Of a stretch of 64,000 nt of DNA, positions 17,487 through 26,332 are shown in pieces (the first letter of the stretch is position 1; the number at the start of each line of letters is the position of its first letter). This stretch comes from Hyphomicrobium facile (GTDB taxonomy: Bacteria; Pseudomonadota; Alphaproteobacteria; Rhizobiales; Hyphomicrobiaceae). A model generated the notes under the pieces. The model was not told where the DNA came from. It saw nothing but the letters and a program-made list of their open reading frames with translations, and searched no databases. A program made the position numbers and the translations under genes. The stretch is from the NCBI RefSeq assembly GCF_900116175.1, contig NZ_FPCH01000003.1:186001-250000 (forward strand), given 5' to 3'.

Positions 17487-17837
17487 ATGCTTTACACCGG
17501 GATCAAGGTTCTTGTGACCGCGGTTCTGGTAGTAGCGATTTCCGAAGTGGCGAAGCGCTCAACGCTTTTCGGCGGAATACTAGCTTCTCTGCCAATCACG
17601 TCGCTTTTGGCATTCATCTGGCTTTATGGTGAAACCGGCGACGCCGCCAAGGTCGCCAGCCTTTCCTACAGCATCTTTTGGTACGTTCTGCCGTCGCTCG
17701 TACTGTTTATCGTTTTACCCCTGTTACTGGCGCGGGGCTTCGATTTCTGGCTGAGCCTCGCGATTGCCTGCGCCGCGACGTTCGCTGCCTATGCTCTCAT
17801 GTCCCAGCTTCTGGCGCGCTTTGGCGTAGCTCTCTGA
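17487..17837 (+). CDS. DUF3147 family membrane protein
   Basis: A 116-residue inner-membrane protein with four hydrophobic segments. The family-typical motif is GGILASLPITSLLAFIWLY near residue 30. The function is unknown. It starts 4 bases after the GYF-domain gene, so the two are probably co-transcribed and co-translated. It is followed 41 bases later by an ABC-F ATPase. Confidence 0.82.
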   Translation: MLYTGIKVLVTAVLVVAISEVAKRSTLFGGILASLPITSLLAFIWLYGETGDAAKVASLSYSIFWYVLPSLVLFIVLPLLLARGFDFWLSLAIACAATFAAYALMSQLLARFGVAL

Positions 17838-17878
17838 CCCAGTGACAGGACGCAGCGGACCAGCTATCCGCATCGCCT

Positions 17879-19780
17879 ATGCTTCATATCAACGATCTCA
17901 CCTATCGAATCGAAGGCAAACCGATCCTGGAATCGGCGACGGCCGCTATTCCGTCTGGCCATAAGGTCGGGCTCGTCGGCCGCAACGGCGCGGGCAAGAC
18001 GACGCTGCTGCGGCTGCTGAAGGGTGAGATCGCGCCTGACGACGGATCGATTTCCATTCCGCGAAATGCCCGCCTCGGCCACGTCGCGCAGGAGGCTCCG
18101 GGCGGCGATGCGAGCCTCATCGATTGGGTGCTTTCCGCCGACACGGAACGGGCAAGCCTGCTCGCGGAAGCCGAGCATGCGACAGATCCCGAGCGCATCG
18201 CTGAAATACAAATGCGGCTGACCGACATCGACGCGCATTCGGCGCCGTCTCGTGCGGCGCGCATTCTTTCCGGCCTCGGCTTCGACGAGGAAGCGCAGCG
18301 GCGCGCCTGCCGCGAGTTCTCCGGCGGCTGGCGCATGCGTGTGGCGCTTGGCGCGATCCTGTTTCTGAAGCCCGACATCCTGCTGCTCGACGAGCCGACG
18401 AACTACCTCGATCTCGAAGGCACGCTCTGGCTCGAGAACCATCTCAAGGGCTATCCGCATACCGTGCTGATCGTCAGCCACGATCGCGATCTTCTCAACC
18501 GCGCCGTGTCGACGATCATGCATCTCGATAAGGGTAAGCTGACGCTTTATTCCGGCGGCTACGATGATTTCGAGGAGACGCGCCGCGAGAAGCAGCGCCT
18601 CGAAATGAAGCTGAAGAAAAAGCAGGACGAGCAACGCCGGCATTTGCAGGCCTTCATCGATCGCTTCAAGGCGAAGGCGACCAAGGCCGCCCAGGCGCAG
18701 AGCCGCGTCAAGGCGCTCGCAAAAATGCAGCCGATTGCGGCGCAGGTCGACGACCGGGTCGTGCCGTTCCACTTTCCCGATCCGCAGAAGATCATCGCGA
18801 GCCCTATCTTGCGCATCGAAAAGGCTGGCGCCGGCTATGAGGCGGAGCGGCCCATTCTTTCCGGTATCGACCTTCGCATCGACAACGATGATCGCATCGC
18901 GCTGCTTGGGCAGAACGGCAACGGCAAGTCGACGCTCGCGAAGCTGATTGCGGGACGCCTCAAGCCATTATCGGGGAATGTGTTCGGCGCGCAGAAGGTC
19001 GAGGTCGGATATTTCGCGCAGCATCAGCTCGATGATTTGCTGCCGAATGCGACGCCTTACGACTACATGCTGAAGTTGATGCCGGACGCCACCGAGGCGC
19101 AACGGCGGACCAAGCTCGGCACGTTCGGCTTCAGCGCCGATAAGGCGGATACGGCGTGCGCGAAACTTTCGGGCGGCGAGAAGGCGCGACTGCTGCTGGC
19201 GCTGACTGCTTTCCATGGTCCGCACGTGCTGATCCTCGACGAGCCGACGAACCATCTCGACGTCGACAGCCGCGAGGCACTGATCCACGCGCTGATGGAA
19301 TACAACGGCGCCGTCATTCTGATCAGCCACGACCGGCATCTGATCGAAGCGACTGCGGATCGGCTCTTGCTCGTGCGCAACGGCGCCGTCTCCTCCTATG
19401 ACGGAGACATGGATACTTATCGTTCGCTTCTGCTCGAGGAGCGCGGCGCGCGAACTTCAGAGCGGCGAGACGAAGGGAGTTCCGACGGCCGTTCCTCCCG
19501 CACCGACCAGCGCCGGGCGGCCGCCGAAAAGCGGGCCGAACTCGCACCGTTGAAAAAGGCGATGGTCGCCGCCGAGAAGCAGGTCGATAAGCTCACGAAG
19601 GAAATCGCGGCTCTCGACGCGGTGCTCGGAGATTCCGAAATTTACAGCGCCGATCCTCCGCGTGCACAGGCCGCCGCATTGAAGCGCGGTCAGTTGGTCC
19701 GTGAGCTGCAGGTGGCGGAAGATGCTTGGTTAGCTGCAACGGAGGACTACGAGGGCACGTCCGCCGCCGTCGAAGCCTAG
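17879..19780 (+). CDS. ABC-F family ATPase (YheS/Uup-like)
   Basis: A 633-residue soluble twin-ABC protein without membrane segments. ABC-F proteins act on ribosomes. Domain 1 has Walker A GRNGAGKTT, signature FSGGWRMR and Walker B ILLLDEPTNYLDL. Domain 2 has Walker A GQNGNGKST, signature LSGGEKARLLLAL and Walker B VLILDEPTNHLDV. The linker between them is highly charged (REKQRLEMKLKKKQDEQRR). A C-terminal coiled-coil tail of about 100 residues, rich in Arg, Ala and Glu, suggests the YheS or Uup subgroup. It follows DUF3147 and is near ndk, a common alphaproteobacterial neighbourhood. Confidence 0.93.
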   Translation: MLHINDLTYRIEGKPILESATAAIPSGHKVGLVGRNGAGKTTLLRLLKGEIAPDDGSISIPRNARLGHVAQEAPGGDASLIDWVLSADTERASLLAEAEHATDPERIAEIQMRLTDIDAHSAPSRAARILSGLGFDEEAQRRACREFSGGWRMRVALGAILFLKPDILLLDEPTNYLDLEGTLWLENHLKGYPHTVLIVSHDRDLLNRAVSTIMHLDKGKLTLYSGGYDDFEETRREKQRLEMKLKKKQDEQRRHLQAFIDRFKAKATKAAQAQSRVKALAKMQPIAAQVDDRVVPFHFPDPQKIIASPILRIEKAGAGYEAERPILSGIDLRIDNDDRIALLGQNGNGKSTLAKLIAGRLKPLSGNVFGAQKVEVGYFAQHQLDDLLPNATPYDYMLKLMPDATEAQRRTKLGTFGFSADKADTACAKLSGGEKARLLLALTAFHGPHVLILDEPTNHLDVDSREALIHALMEYNGAVILISHDRHLIEATADRLLLVRNGAVSSYDGDMDTYRSLLLEERGARTSERRDEGSSDGRSSRTDQRRAAAEKRAELAPLKKAMVAAEKQVDKLTKEIAALDAVLGDSEIYSADPPRAQAAALKRGQLVRELQVAEDAWLAATEDYEGTSAAVEA

Positions 19781-19950
19781 ACGGCAAGTTCAGCGCACCC
19801 ACGTCATCGGGTTTAGGCGAATTCGCCGCGACTATTCACATCTGGCCGCATCTGGACGAAAGGGGGTTCGGAACCCATTTAAGTTTGGAGACGTTCAGAT
19901 GTCGCGCAGATCCAGTGCCCCCCGCGTTACTGCGCTAGTAGAGAACAGCC

Positions 19951-20256
19951 ATGCAGCAAAAATTCGTCTATCACCCGCTCAATCGCACGAACCGGCCTCG
20001 CGCACACGCCGCGAGCGCAAAGTTGGTGGTTTCTGAATACCTTGCTTATGTCGCGATGCTTTCGATAGCGGTCGTTATCGCAATCATCACGTTTGCTTAT
20101 GCGGCCAACATCACCGTTCGTTGGCTCCACGCTGTCGCCGGTCCGAACTACTTCGCGTCGACGACGCAGCCCATTGCTCGTCCAAGCGAGACGATTACTG
20201 CGCCGACGAAATTTACAACGCTGCCGACCACCGAGACCGCGGGCGTCAAGAACTGA
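19951..20256 (+). CDS. Hypothetical single-pass membrane protein
   Basis: 101 residues, not matched to a family. A basic N-terminus (NRTNRPRAHAASAK) precedes one transmembrane helix, roughly residues 34-54 (YLAYVAMLSIAVVIAIITFA). A short Thr/Pro-rich tail would lie in the periplasm. The gap to the ABC-F gene is 170 bases, so it probably has its own promoter. A strong intrinsic terminator follows at 20322. Confidence 0.6.
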   Translation: MQQKFVYHPLNRTNRPRAHAASAKLVVSEYLAYVAMLSIAVVIAIITFAYAANITVRWLHAVAGPNYFASTTQPIARPSETITAPTKFTTLPTTETAGVKN

Positions 20257-20277
20257 TCGCCGTTCGCGTTTCATAGT

Positions 20278-20297
20278 CCCCGGGGCTTCTCCCGGGG
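20278..20297 (+). repeat. Short GC-rich hairpin
   Basis: CCCCGGG (20278-20284) and CCCGGGG (20291-20297) can pair. It lies between the small membrane gene and its terminator, and no T-tract follows. Confidence 0.4.
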
Positions 20298-20321
20298 CAA
20301 CTGACATCGCAGATCGATTGG

Positions 20322-20358
20322 GTCATCCTCAGCATAATGCCGAGGATGACGTTTTTTT
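20322..20358 (+). terminator. Intrinsic terminator after the small membrane gene
   Basis: GTCATCCTC and GAGGATGAC form a perfect 9-bp stem around an 11-base loop, followed by G and seven T residues. The T-tract abuts the stop codon of the convergent glyS. Confidence 0.9.
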
Positions 20359-22441
20359 ATCCGCTGATCTTCGAGAAGTCGGCGACGGTCAGCGTTGCGG
20401 CGCGGATTTCAGACAGGAGCCGCAGACGGTTCTCGCGCAATTTCGGATCGGCGACGTTGACGAGTATTTTGTCGAAGAACTGATCGACGGGCCCGCGCAA
20501 TTCAGAAAGCGCGCGCATGGCACCTGCGAAATTCTCGACCTGGATTGCCCCGACCGTATCCTGCTTCACCGCCTCGATAGCGGCTGCGAGAGCCACTTCC
20601 TCTTTCTCTTTCAGGAGCGAGAGGTCGTAGGAACCGGCGTGCGATTTCTTGTCCTTCTTCTCCTCGATGGCGAGGATGTTCGCGGCGCGCTTGACGCCGG
20701 CGAGCAGGTTGACGCCGTCGTCCGTTTTCAGGAATGCGTCGAGCGCTTCAACGCGGCGGACGATCAGCGCAAGATCATCCTGGCCGCCGAGCGCGAACAC
20801 GGCGTCGATCAAGTCGTGACGCTTGCCTTGCTCGCGAAGGAAGACCTTCAGTCGATCGGCGAAGAACGCGAGGAGGTCGTCGGCTAATCCTGAAGCGGAT
20901 TTTACGGTGTTCTTCTGTAGAGCAAGGCCTTGCTTTATGTGCTTGCCGAGCGGAACGCGCAGATCGTTTTCAAGCACGATGCGGATGACGCCGAGCGCGG
21001 CGCGGCGAAGCTGATAGGGGTCGCCCGATCCTGTCGGCTTTTCGTCGATGGACCAGAAGCCAACGAGCGTATCGAGCTTATCGGCGAGCGCGACGGCAAC
21101 GGCGACGGCGTCGCCCTGGTCTTCGCGCGGCACGATATCGGTCGGGCCCTTCGGTTTGTAGTGCAGTTCGATGGCGCGGGCGATTTCCGGCTTGGTGCCG
21201 ACATGCTCTGCGTAGTAGCGGCCCATCAAGCCTTGAAGCTCCGGGAATTCGCCAACCATTTCGGAAACCAGGTCCGCCTTGCAGAGACCAGCGGCGCGGC
21301 GCGCGTCCTGAGGATCAGCGTCGCATGCGCCTGCAAGCTCGAACGCCAACTGCTCGATGCGATCGACGCGATCCTTCTGGCTCCCGAGCTTTTCGTGAAA
21401 CGTGATGCCCGCGAGCTTGCCCGCCATCTCGCCGAGCGGATGCTTGAGATCGTGATCCCAGAAGAACTTGGCGTCCGAGAGACGCGCGCGGATGACCTTC
21501 TCGTTGCCGGAAACGATTTGCGCGCCGCCGTCTGCTGCGACGAGGTTCGACACGAGCAGGAATTTGTTGGCGAGCTTCTTCGATTTCGGATCGCGCAGCG
21601 AGAAGCACTTCTGATGCGTCTTCATCGACGTCATCAGGACTTCGCCCGGCACTTCCAGGAAGGATTTGTCGAATGCGCCCATCAGCACGACCGGCCATTC
21701 CGTGAGGCCCGCGTTTTCGGCCAGCAGCGCCTCGTCCGCGACGAGTTCGAGCTTTGCTTCTTTCGCGAGCGCATGCGCCTGATCGGAGATCGTGGCTGCG
21801 CGCTTCGCGGGATCGAGCACCACGTGATGCGCGAACAGCTTCTCCTCGTATTCGGCGAAGTTCTTGACCTTGAAGGGTCCCGGTCCGAGGAAGCGATGGC
21901 CACGTGTTTCGTTGCCTGTGGGCAGGCCTGCGATCTCGAACGGCACGACCTTGCCACCGAGCAAGCAGAGCACGGACTGCAACGGGCGCACCCACTGGAA
22001 GGGCGACGATCCCCAGCGCATCGATTTCGGCCACGGGAATTTGTTTGCGACGTCTGTCACCGTCTCGGCGATGATTTCAGGCGCGGGGCGGCCGGGCTTT
22101 TCGATCTTGGCGACGTAATAGTCGCCTTTCTTCGCATCCTTGACGATCGTTGCGTCGCCGATCGAGGCGAGGCCTGCGGACTTCAGGAAGCCCTGCACGG
22201 CCTGATCCGGAGCGCCGACGCGCGGACCTTTCTTTTCTTCCGAGGTCGCGGGAGAGCCTTGGGGAACATTCTCGATGACGAGCGTCAACCGCCGCGGCGT
22301 TGAAAAGCTGCGCGCTTCGCCGACGTCGAGACCGCGCGCTTTGAGGCCGTCGATTACGAGGCGCTTCAAATCCTCCGCTGCGCGCGATTGCATGCGCGCC
22401 GGAATCTCCTCCGACAAGAGCTCAAGTAGAAGTTCAGACAT
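20357..22441 (-). CDS. glyS: Glycine-tRNA ligase, beta subunit
   Basis: The beta chain of the alpha2-beta2 bacterial glycyl-tRNA synthetase, needed for tRNA binding. The open frame begins at 22522, but the homologous start MSELLLELLSEEIPARM is the ATG at 22441, giving 694 residues. Other blocks are FPWPKSMRWG, GHRFLGPGP, LMTSMKTHQKCFSLRD, RALGVIRIV-like RRAALGVIRIVLEN and a C-terminal anticodon-binding-like region (FDKILVNVADPKLRENRL). Unusually, glyQ is not directly adjacent: a small membrane-protein gene and a palindromic repeat lie between the two. Confidence 0.97.
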   Translation of the reverse strand: MSELLLELLSEEIPARMQSRAAEDLKRLVIDGLKARGLDVGEARSFSTPRRLTLVIENVPQGSPATSEEKKGPRVGAPDQAVQGFLKSAGLASIGDATIVKDAKKGDYYVAKIEKPGRPAPEIIAETVTDVANKFPWPKSMRWGSSPFQWVRPLQSVLCLLGGKVVPFEIAGLPTGNETRGHRFLGPGPFKVKNFAEYEEKLFAHHVVLDPAKRAATISDQAHALAKEAKLELVADEALLAENAGLTEWPVVLMGAFDKSFLEVPGEVLMTSMKTHQKCFSLRDPKSKKLANKFLLVSNLVAADGGAQIVSGNEKVIRARLSDAKFFWDHDLKHPLGEMAGKLAGITFHEKLGSQKDRVDRIEQLAFELAGACDADPQDARRAAGLCKADLVSEMVGEFPELQGLMGRYYAEHVGTKPEIARAIELHYKPKGPTDIVPREDQGDAVAVAVALADKLDTLVGFWSIDEKPTGSGDPYQLRRAALGVIRIVLENDLRVPLGKHIKQGLALQKNTVKSASGLADDLLAFFADRLKVFLREQGKRHDLIDAVFALGGQDDLALIVRRVEALDAFLKTDDGVNLLAGVKRAANILAIEEKKDKKSHAGSYDLSLLKEKEEVALAAAIEAVKQDTVGAIQVENFAGAMRALSELRGPVDQFFDKILVNVADPKLRENRLRLLSEIRAATLTVADFSKISG

Positions 22442-22514
22442 GCAAGATCGTTCTCGGTAAAAATGGCTCTCGTCCCGTCTTACAGGAAAGAGCGGGGCGA
22501 GGGGGAGAGATGCA

Positions 22515-22575
22515 GGCCGCATTTAGCGGCCCCTCACCAGAGGCCTCTCCCCATTGTGTGACGCAACGGGGAGAG
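22515..22575. repeat. Compound palindromic intergenic repeat
   Basis: Two hairpins sit side by side between the small membrane gene and glyS. One is GGCCGC-ATTTA-GCGGCC (about 22515-22531). The other pairs CTCTCCCC (22545-22552) with GGGGAGAG (22568-22575) around ATTGTGTGACGCAAC. The CTCTCCCC/GGGGAGAG design resembles dispersed palindromic units in Rhizobiales genomes. No second copy was seen in this window. Confidence 0.55.
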
Positions 22576-22582
22576 TGAGCCG

Positions 22583-22969
22583 TTAGGGGTTGGCCGGCGC
22601 CGGCGCTGGTGCCGGAGTTTCCGGAGCTGGAGCCGGCGTGCTTTCGGGTGCCGGTGCCGCCGCCGGAGCCGCAGGTGCGGGAGCCGCCGGGGCAGGCTCG
22701 GCTGCGGGCGCGGGCGGTGGTGTTTCCGCCTTCACGGCCGCGCCTTCGTCCGCCGCCTTCTTGTGTTCCGGCAGGATGCCCGCAGGAAGCGCCGCTCTGA
22801 CCTGATGGCCGATGTCGCGCGTTGCGCCGGTCGTGTGGAGGTAACCGATGCCGACGCCGACGAGAGCTACGAAAAATGCCAAGATCCAGGGCATTCGCCG
22901 TAGGACGAAGAAACCGATTACAAGCAGCGGTACGGCAGCCGCGATTATACCGAGGGTCGTGTCATTCAT
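22583..22969 (-). CDS. Small membrane protein with Ala/Pro-rich tail, between glyQ and glyS
   Basis: 128 residues, family not recognised. The start is the ATG at 22969 ([13 protein letters not shown]). It overlaps the glyQ stop codon in an ATGA arrangement and is preceded by GGAGGAGGA, an excellent ribosome binding site inside the glyQ end. Two hydrophobic helices ([19 protein letters not shown] and [17 protein letters not shown]) are followed by a Pro/Ala/Glu-rich tail from about residue 78. The strict coupling to glyQ suggests co-expression. The function is unknown. Confidence 0.75.
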   Translation of the reverse strand: MNDTTLGIIAAAVPLLVIGFFVLRRMPWILAFFVALVGVGIGYLHTTGATRDIGHQVRAALPAGILPEHKKAADEGAAVKAETPPPAPAAEPAPAAPAPAAPAAAPAPESTPAPAPETPAPAPAPANP

Positions 22970-23916
22970 GCGCGTCCTCCTCCTTCTGTCTTTAGCCACG
23001 CGGCGCAACAGGCTTTCGCCATGTCCCGGACGCGCAGGATGTAGCTCTGACGCTCTGTGACCGAAATCACGCCCCTAGCGTCGAGCAAGTTGAAGATATG
23101 GCTCGCTTTGATGCACTGATCGTAGGCGGGAAGCGCGAGCAAGTGCTCCTCGCCACCTTTCGCCCCGGCCTCGAGCAATGCTTTGCACTCGGCCTCAGCG
23201 TCTTTGAAATGGCGAAGCAGCACCTCGGTGTCGGCGTGCTCGAAGTTGAAACGGGAATACTCGCGCTCGGCCTGCAGGAAGACGTCGCCGTATGTCAGGC
23301 GTTTGTCATCGTCGCGGCCGTTGAAATTGAGATCATAAACCCGATCCACGCCCTGGACGTACATGGCGAGCCGCTCGAGACCGTAGGTGATCTCGCCGGC
23401 GACCGGATTGCAGTCGAACCCGCCGACCTGCTGGAAGTAGGTGAATTGCGATACTTCCATGCCGTTGCACCAGACCTCCCAACCGAGACCCCAGGCGCCG
23501 AGCGTCGGGCTTTCCCAGTCGTCTTCGACGAAGCGAACATCATTCAGCGTTGTATCGATGCCGATTGCCTCGAGACTCGCGAGATAGAGCTCCTGGATAT
23601 TCGCCGGAGACGGCTTCATGATGACCTGGAACTGATAGTAGTGCTGCAGCCGGTTCGGGTTTTCCCCGTAGCGGCCGTCTTTCGGACGGCGCGAGGGCTG
23701 CACGTAGGCGGCGGACCAGGATTTCGGGCCCAGCGCGCGTAATGTCGTTGCCGGGTGAAAGGTGCCCGCTCCCACCTCCATGTCGTAGGGCTGGAGGATG
23801 ACGCAGCCCTGGGCGCTCCAGAAGCTCTGCAACGTCAGAATGAGGTCCTGAAAGGCTTCTTTGGGGCGCAACGCATGGAGCCGTGCGGCCCTCGTGGAAA
23901 CCGTCGTTTGGGGCAT
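22966..23916 (-). CDS. glyQ: Glycine-tRNA ligase, alpha subunit
   Basis: The catalytic alpha chain of bacterial glycyl-tRNA synthetase. It has 316 residues. Class II motifs are evident: [19 protein letters not shown], the diagnostic [37 protein letters not shown] and [19 protein letters not shown]. The C-terminal helices end with [17 protein letters not shown]. It overlaps the next gene by 4 bases, and glyS follows that gene. Confidence 0.97.
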   Translation of the reverse strand: MPQTTVSTRAARLHALRPKEAFQDLILTLQSFWSAQGCVILQPYDMEVGAGTFHPATTLRALGPKSWSAAYVQPSRRPKDGRYGENPNRLQHYYQFQVIMKPSPANIQELYLASLEAIGIDTTLNDVRFVEDDWESPTLGAWGLGWEVWCNGMEVSQFTYFQQVGGFDCNPVAGEITYGLERLAMYVQGVDRVYDLNFNGRDDDKRLTYGDVFLQAEREYSRFNFEHADTEVLLRHFKDAEAECKALLEAGAKGGEEHLLALPAYDQCIKASHIFNLLDARGVISVTERQSYILRVRDMAKACCAAWLKTEGGGRA

Positions 23917-24067
23917 TTGTCTTTTGCTCGTTCGGGCTTAATTGGCGGGCAATATACGCGTTAACGGCACCTTGTCACGCTCGGAGAAGCGGTAATGGGG
24001 CTTTCCTGCACCACGCGCAAGCACGGCTTCAGCCAGCTGCCGACTTAGCCTCTGACGACGGTAATTC

Positions 24068-24277
24068 TCAGTCTTTTGATTGCGCCCGCGGCCGGTAAAC
24101 CCCTGCGGCTTCATCCCATTCGAGATTTCCGAGGTCGCGTACATGCGCTGCCGCACGCCGCATGGCCTGGTCAGCCTTCCGGGTGCCGGACTGAGCATTG
24201 CGCGCCAAGGCGGACAGAAGCCGGTAGCCGGCAAACCCTGCCAATCCTACGACCGCAAGAAACATGACTGGGGGCAT
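24068..24277 (-). CDS. Small hypothetical membrane protein
   Basis: 69 residues. One hydrophobic N-terminal helix (VMFLAVVGLAGFAGYRLL) is followed by a charged cytoplasmic segment with LEWDEAAGVYRPR near the end. That tryptophan-containing tail recurs in small alphaproteobacterial membrane proteins of unknown function. It lies 21 bases downstream of the S49 peptidase gene on the same strand, probably in one transcript. No specific function can be assigned. Confidence 0.65.
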   Translation of the reverse strand: MPPVMFLAVVGLAGFAGYRLLSALARNAQSGTRKADQAMRRAAAHVRDLGNLEWDEAAGVYRPRAQSKD

Positions 24278-24298
24278 TACGAGGCCCTCCGTGACGCC

Positions 24299-25129
24299 TT
24301 AGATCCCAAAGCGCGACCAGAGCGATCGCTCCTCCACAGCCGACACCAGATCGTCGGCAAAAGCAAGACCGTTGCCTAGCCCCGAAGCACCGGGCGCACG
24401 GCGCAGGCGCGAAAGCAGTCCCGCCCTTTCGGGCTCGACGACCTTCAGCTTCACCTTGTCGCCGAACAGCATCTGCATCTTGGTGCGAACATCGGTAATT
24501 CCATCGATGAGGCCGAAGTCGACGGCTTTCGATGCGGACCAGAAAGCGCCCGAGAAAAGCTCCGCGTCCGGCGCTTTCAGCTTGCCGAGGCGGCGTTCCT
24601 TGACAAGGCCGATGAAAACGTCGTGCACATCCTGTTGGATGGCTTTGAGGCGCGAGATGTCGTCGGCATTTTCAGGCAGAAACGGGTCAAGCTGGTTCTT
24701 GTCGGTACCCGCCGTATAAACGCGACGCTCGATGCCGAGACGCTGCAGTAAGTCGACGAAGCCGAAGCTGCGCGAGACGACGCCGATCGACCCGATGATC
24801 GAGGAAGGATCGCCGTATATTTCATCGCCTGCGATCGCGAGAAAATAGCCGCCGGATGCGGCCACGTCCTCGCAGAAGACGTAGACGCGCTTCTCCTTCT
24901 CGGCCGCCAATTGGCGAAGGCGATTGAAGATGAGGTTGGATTGTACAGGCGAGCCGCCCGGCGAATTGATGACAACCGCAACCGCCGGAAGCTTCGAAAG
25001 CGAAAATGCCTTTTCGATCGCCCCCGCGTAGGCCGCAAGCGACAGGCCCGGACGCAACGGAGTTGCCATTCCGATCGGACCGCTGAAACGTAAAACGGGG
25101 ACGACGGGCTGACGCGAGAACGGCCACAT
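24299..25129 (-). CDS. S49 family serine peptidase (SppA/SohB-like)
   Basis: A 276-residue short-form signal-peptide-peptidase relative that cleaves within or near the membrane using a Ser-Lys dyad. VINSPGGSPVQSN precedes the nucleophile segment VAASGGYFLAIAGDEIY (Ser at ASGG), with IIGSIGVVS following. The likely general-base lysine is in YTAGTDKNQLDPF. No clear N-terminal transmembrane helix is visible, which is typical of this alphaproteobacterial subgroup. It stands 94 bases downstream of the TrmN6-like gene. Confidence 0.9.
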   Translation of the reverse strand: MWPFSRQPVVPVLRFSGPIGMATPLRPGLSLAAYAGAIEKAFSLSKLPAVAVVINSPGGSPVQSNLIFNRLRQLAAEKEKRVYVFCEDVAASGGYFLAIAGDEIYGDPSSIIGSIGVVSRSFGFVDLLQRLGIERRVYTAGTDKNQLDPFLPENADDISRLKAIQQDVHDVFIGLVKERRLGKLKAPDAELFSGAFWSASKAVDFGLIDGITDVRTKMQMLFGDKVKLKVVEPERAGLLSRLRRAPGASGLGNGLAFADDLVSAVEERSLWSRFGI

Positions 25130-25223
25130 GAAGCTTCACTCCTGCGAGCAACTTGCTCTGACGTTGCGTTAAGGATGGGAGTTGCATGATCTAGTGCAAC
25201 CGCAGGCAGCTTGCCAGAGGCGA

Positions 25224-26024
25224 TCAGCCGCCGAATCTTGCCGGAAGTGCGGCGCCATGCCTGAAGACAGCCTCGATCTCGGGCAGAAAGGCCTGCTCGG
25301 GGCCATGCAGAACGAGCGCGGGCTTGATCGACATCGGCGCACGGCTGCCCTTAATTCCGCTGACGATCACCCGGATTGCCGGTGCACCGGCGCGCGCATA
25401 AATCGGCAGGATGTTAATGCCGCCAAAGCGCCCTTCGAAAACAGATAAAATTCGGGGCAACGCCTCGGCCTTATGAATCATCGCGACGCGTCCACCCGGG
25501 AGCGCCATGCGATTCATGAAGCGCGCCCATGTATCGAGTGCATCGGGCGCCATCTGATGCGCTGCAGCCTTCAGCGGGCTCGGCGCGGCCGTGCTTCGGC
25601 CTTCCTCGTGATAAGGCGGATTGGCGAGCACAATCGGAAACGTCTCTGAAGCTATCCCTGAGCGGAAAAGCGCATCTGATGAGCGCGCGATATCGGCCTC
25701 GACAACCGAAACGCGCATTTCCAGACCGTTGCGCTCAACGTTATGGCGGGCAAGCACGGCGAGATCGGGTTCGCGCTCGACGAGCAGAACTCGCGCGTTT
25801 GGACAACGCGCCGCGACGCATAGTCCGACGACGCCGACACCTGATCCGACATCGAGTACCGGTCCTTTACCGGCGGCCTCGGGATTGATCCATGCCGCGA
25901 GCAGAACGGCATCTGTTCCTGCCCGGTAACCATTCCGCGGCTGGCGCACCATCAAAGCGTCACCCAAAAAGATGTCTTCGCTGGCCGTCTCAATTATGGA
26001 TAGGTCAGGCTCACTTACTTTCAT
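25224..26024 (-). CDS. tRNA1(Val) adenine-N6 methyltransferase-like (TrmN6/YfiC)
   Basis: A 266-residue class I SAM-dependent methyltransferase. The cofactor site PVLDVGSGVGVVGLCVA and the N6-adenine/amino-methyltransferase motif LANPPYHEEG are clear. The beginning, FLGDALMVRQPRNGYRAGTDAVLLA, is the characteristic opening of the YfiC group, which modifies A37 of tRNA1(Val). The substrate is by family only. Its start overlaps the end of the DUF2007 gene by 14 bases. Confidence 0.87.
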   Translation of the reverse strand: MKVSEPDLSIIETASEDIFLGDALMVRQPRNGYRAGTDAVLLAAWINPEAAGKGPVLDVGSGVGVVGLCVAARCPNARVLLVEREPDLAVLARHNVERNGLEMRVSVVEADIARSSDALFRSGIASETFPIVLANPPYHEEGRSTAAPSPLKAAAHQMAPDALDTWARFMNRMALPGGRVAMIHKAEALPRILSVFEGRFGGINILPIYARAGAPAIRVIVSGIKGSRAPMSIKPALVLHGPEQAFLPEIEAVFRHGAALPARFGG

Positions 26025-26244
26025 TTCCGACCACCCAATCGCCCAGTCCGGCCGCTTTCAGAAATTCGGCTGCCTTGGCCCATACCTCGTCCGGAACGAC
26101 AAGACGTCGCGGGAAAGCACCGATTGACCCTTCCATAAGACTAATATTTCGATCAAATACCACCGCCTCAATACCCTGATCTCTTAGCAGTGCTTCGGTG
26201 AAGCTAATGAGTACGGGGTCATTCGTCACAATCAACTCGCGCAT
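26011..26244 (-). CDS. DUF2007 domain-containing protein
   Basis: A 77-residue small soluble protein of the DUF2007 group (putative signal-transducing proteins). The core is MRELIVTNDPVLISFTEALL, then GIEAVVFDRNISLMEG and RRLVVPDEVWAKA. The frame opens at a TTG (26250), but ATG 26244 has AGGA six bases before it. It overlaps the methyltransferase gene by 14 bases, the usual pairing in Rhizobiales, and is divergent from the polyprenyl synthase gene. Confidence 0.85.
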   Translation of the reverse strand: MRELIVTNDPVLISFTEALLRDQGIEAVVFDRNISLMEGSIGAFPRRLVVPDEVWAKAAEFLKAAGLGDWVVGNESK

Positions 26245-26332
26245 GGCCAATCCTAAACTATCAATCAGATCTGGCCGGCGAAGGCTGGGTGACGGCCTAA
26301 AGGCAACTACCTATATTAGCATGGTGTAAAAA

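Noticed and set aside
20930-22303. 457-aa plus-strand frame
   Set aside because: Antisense to glyS.
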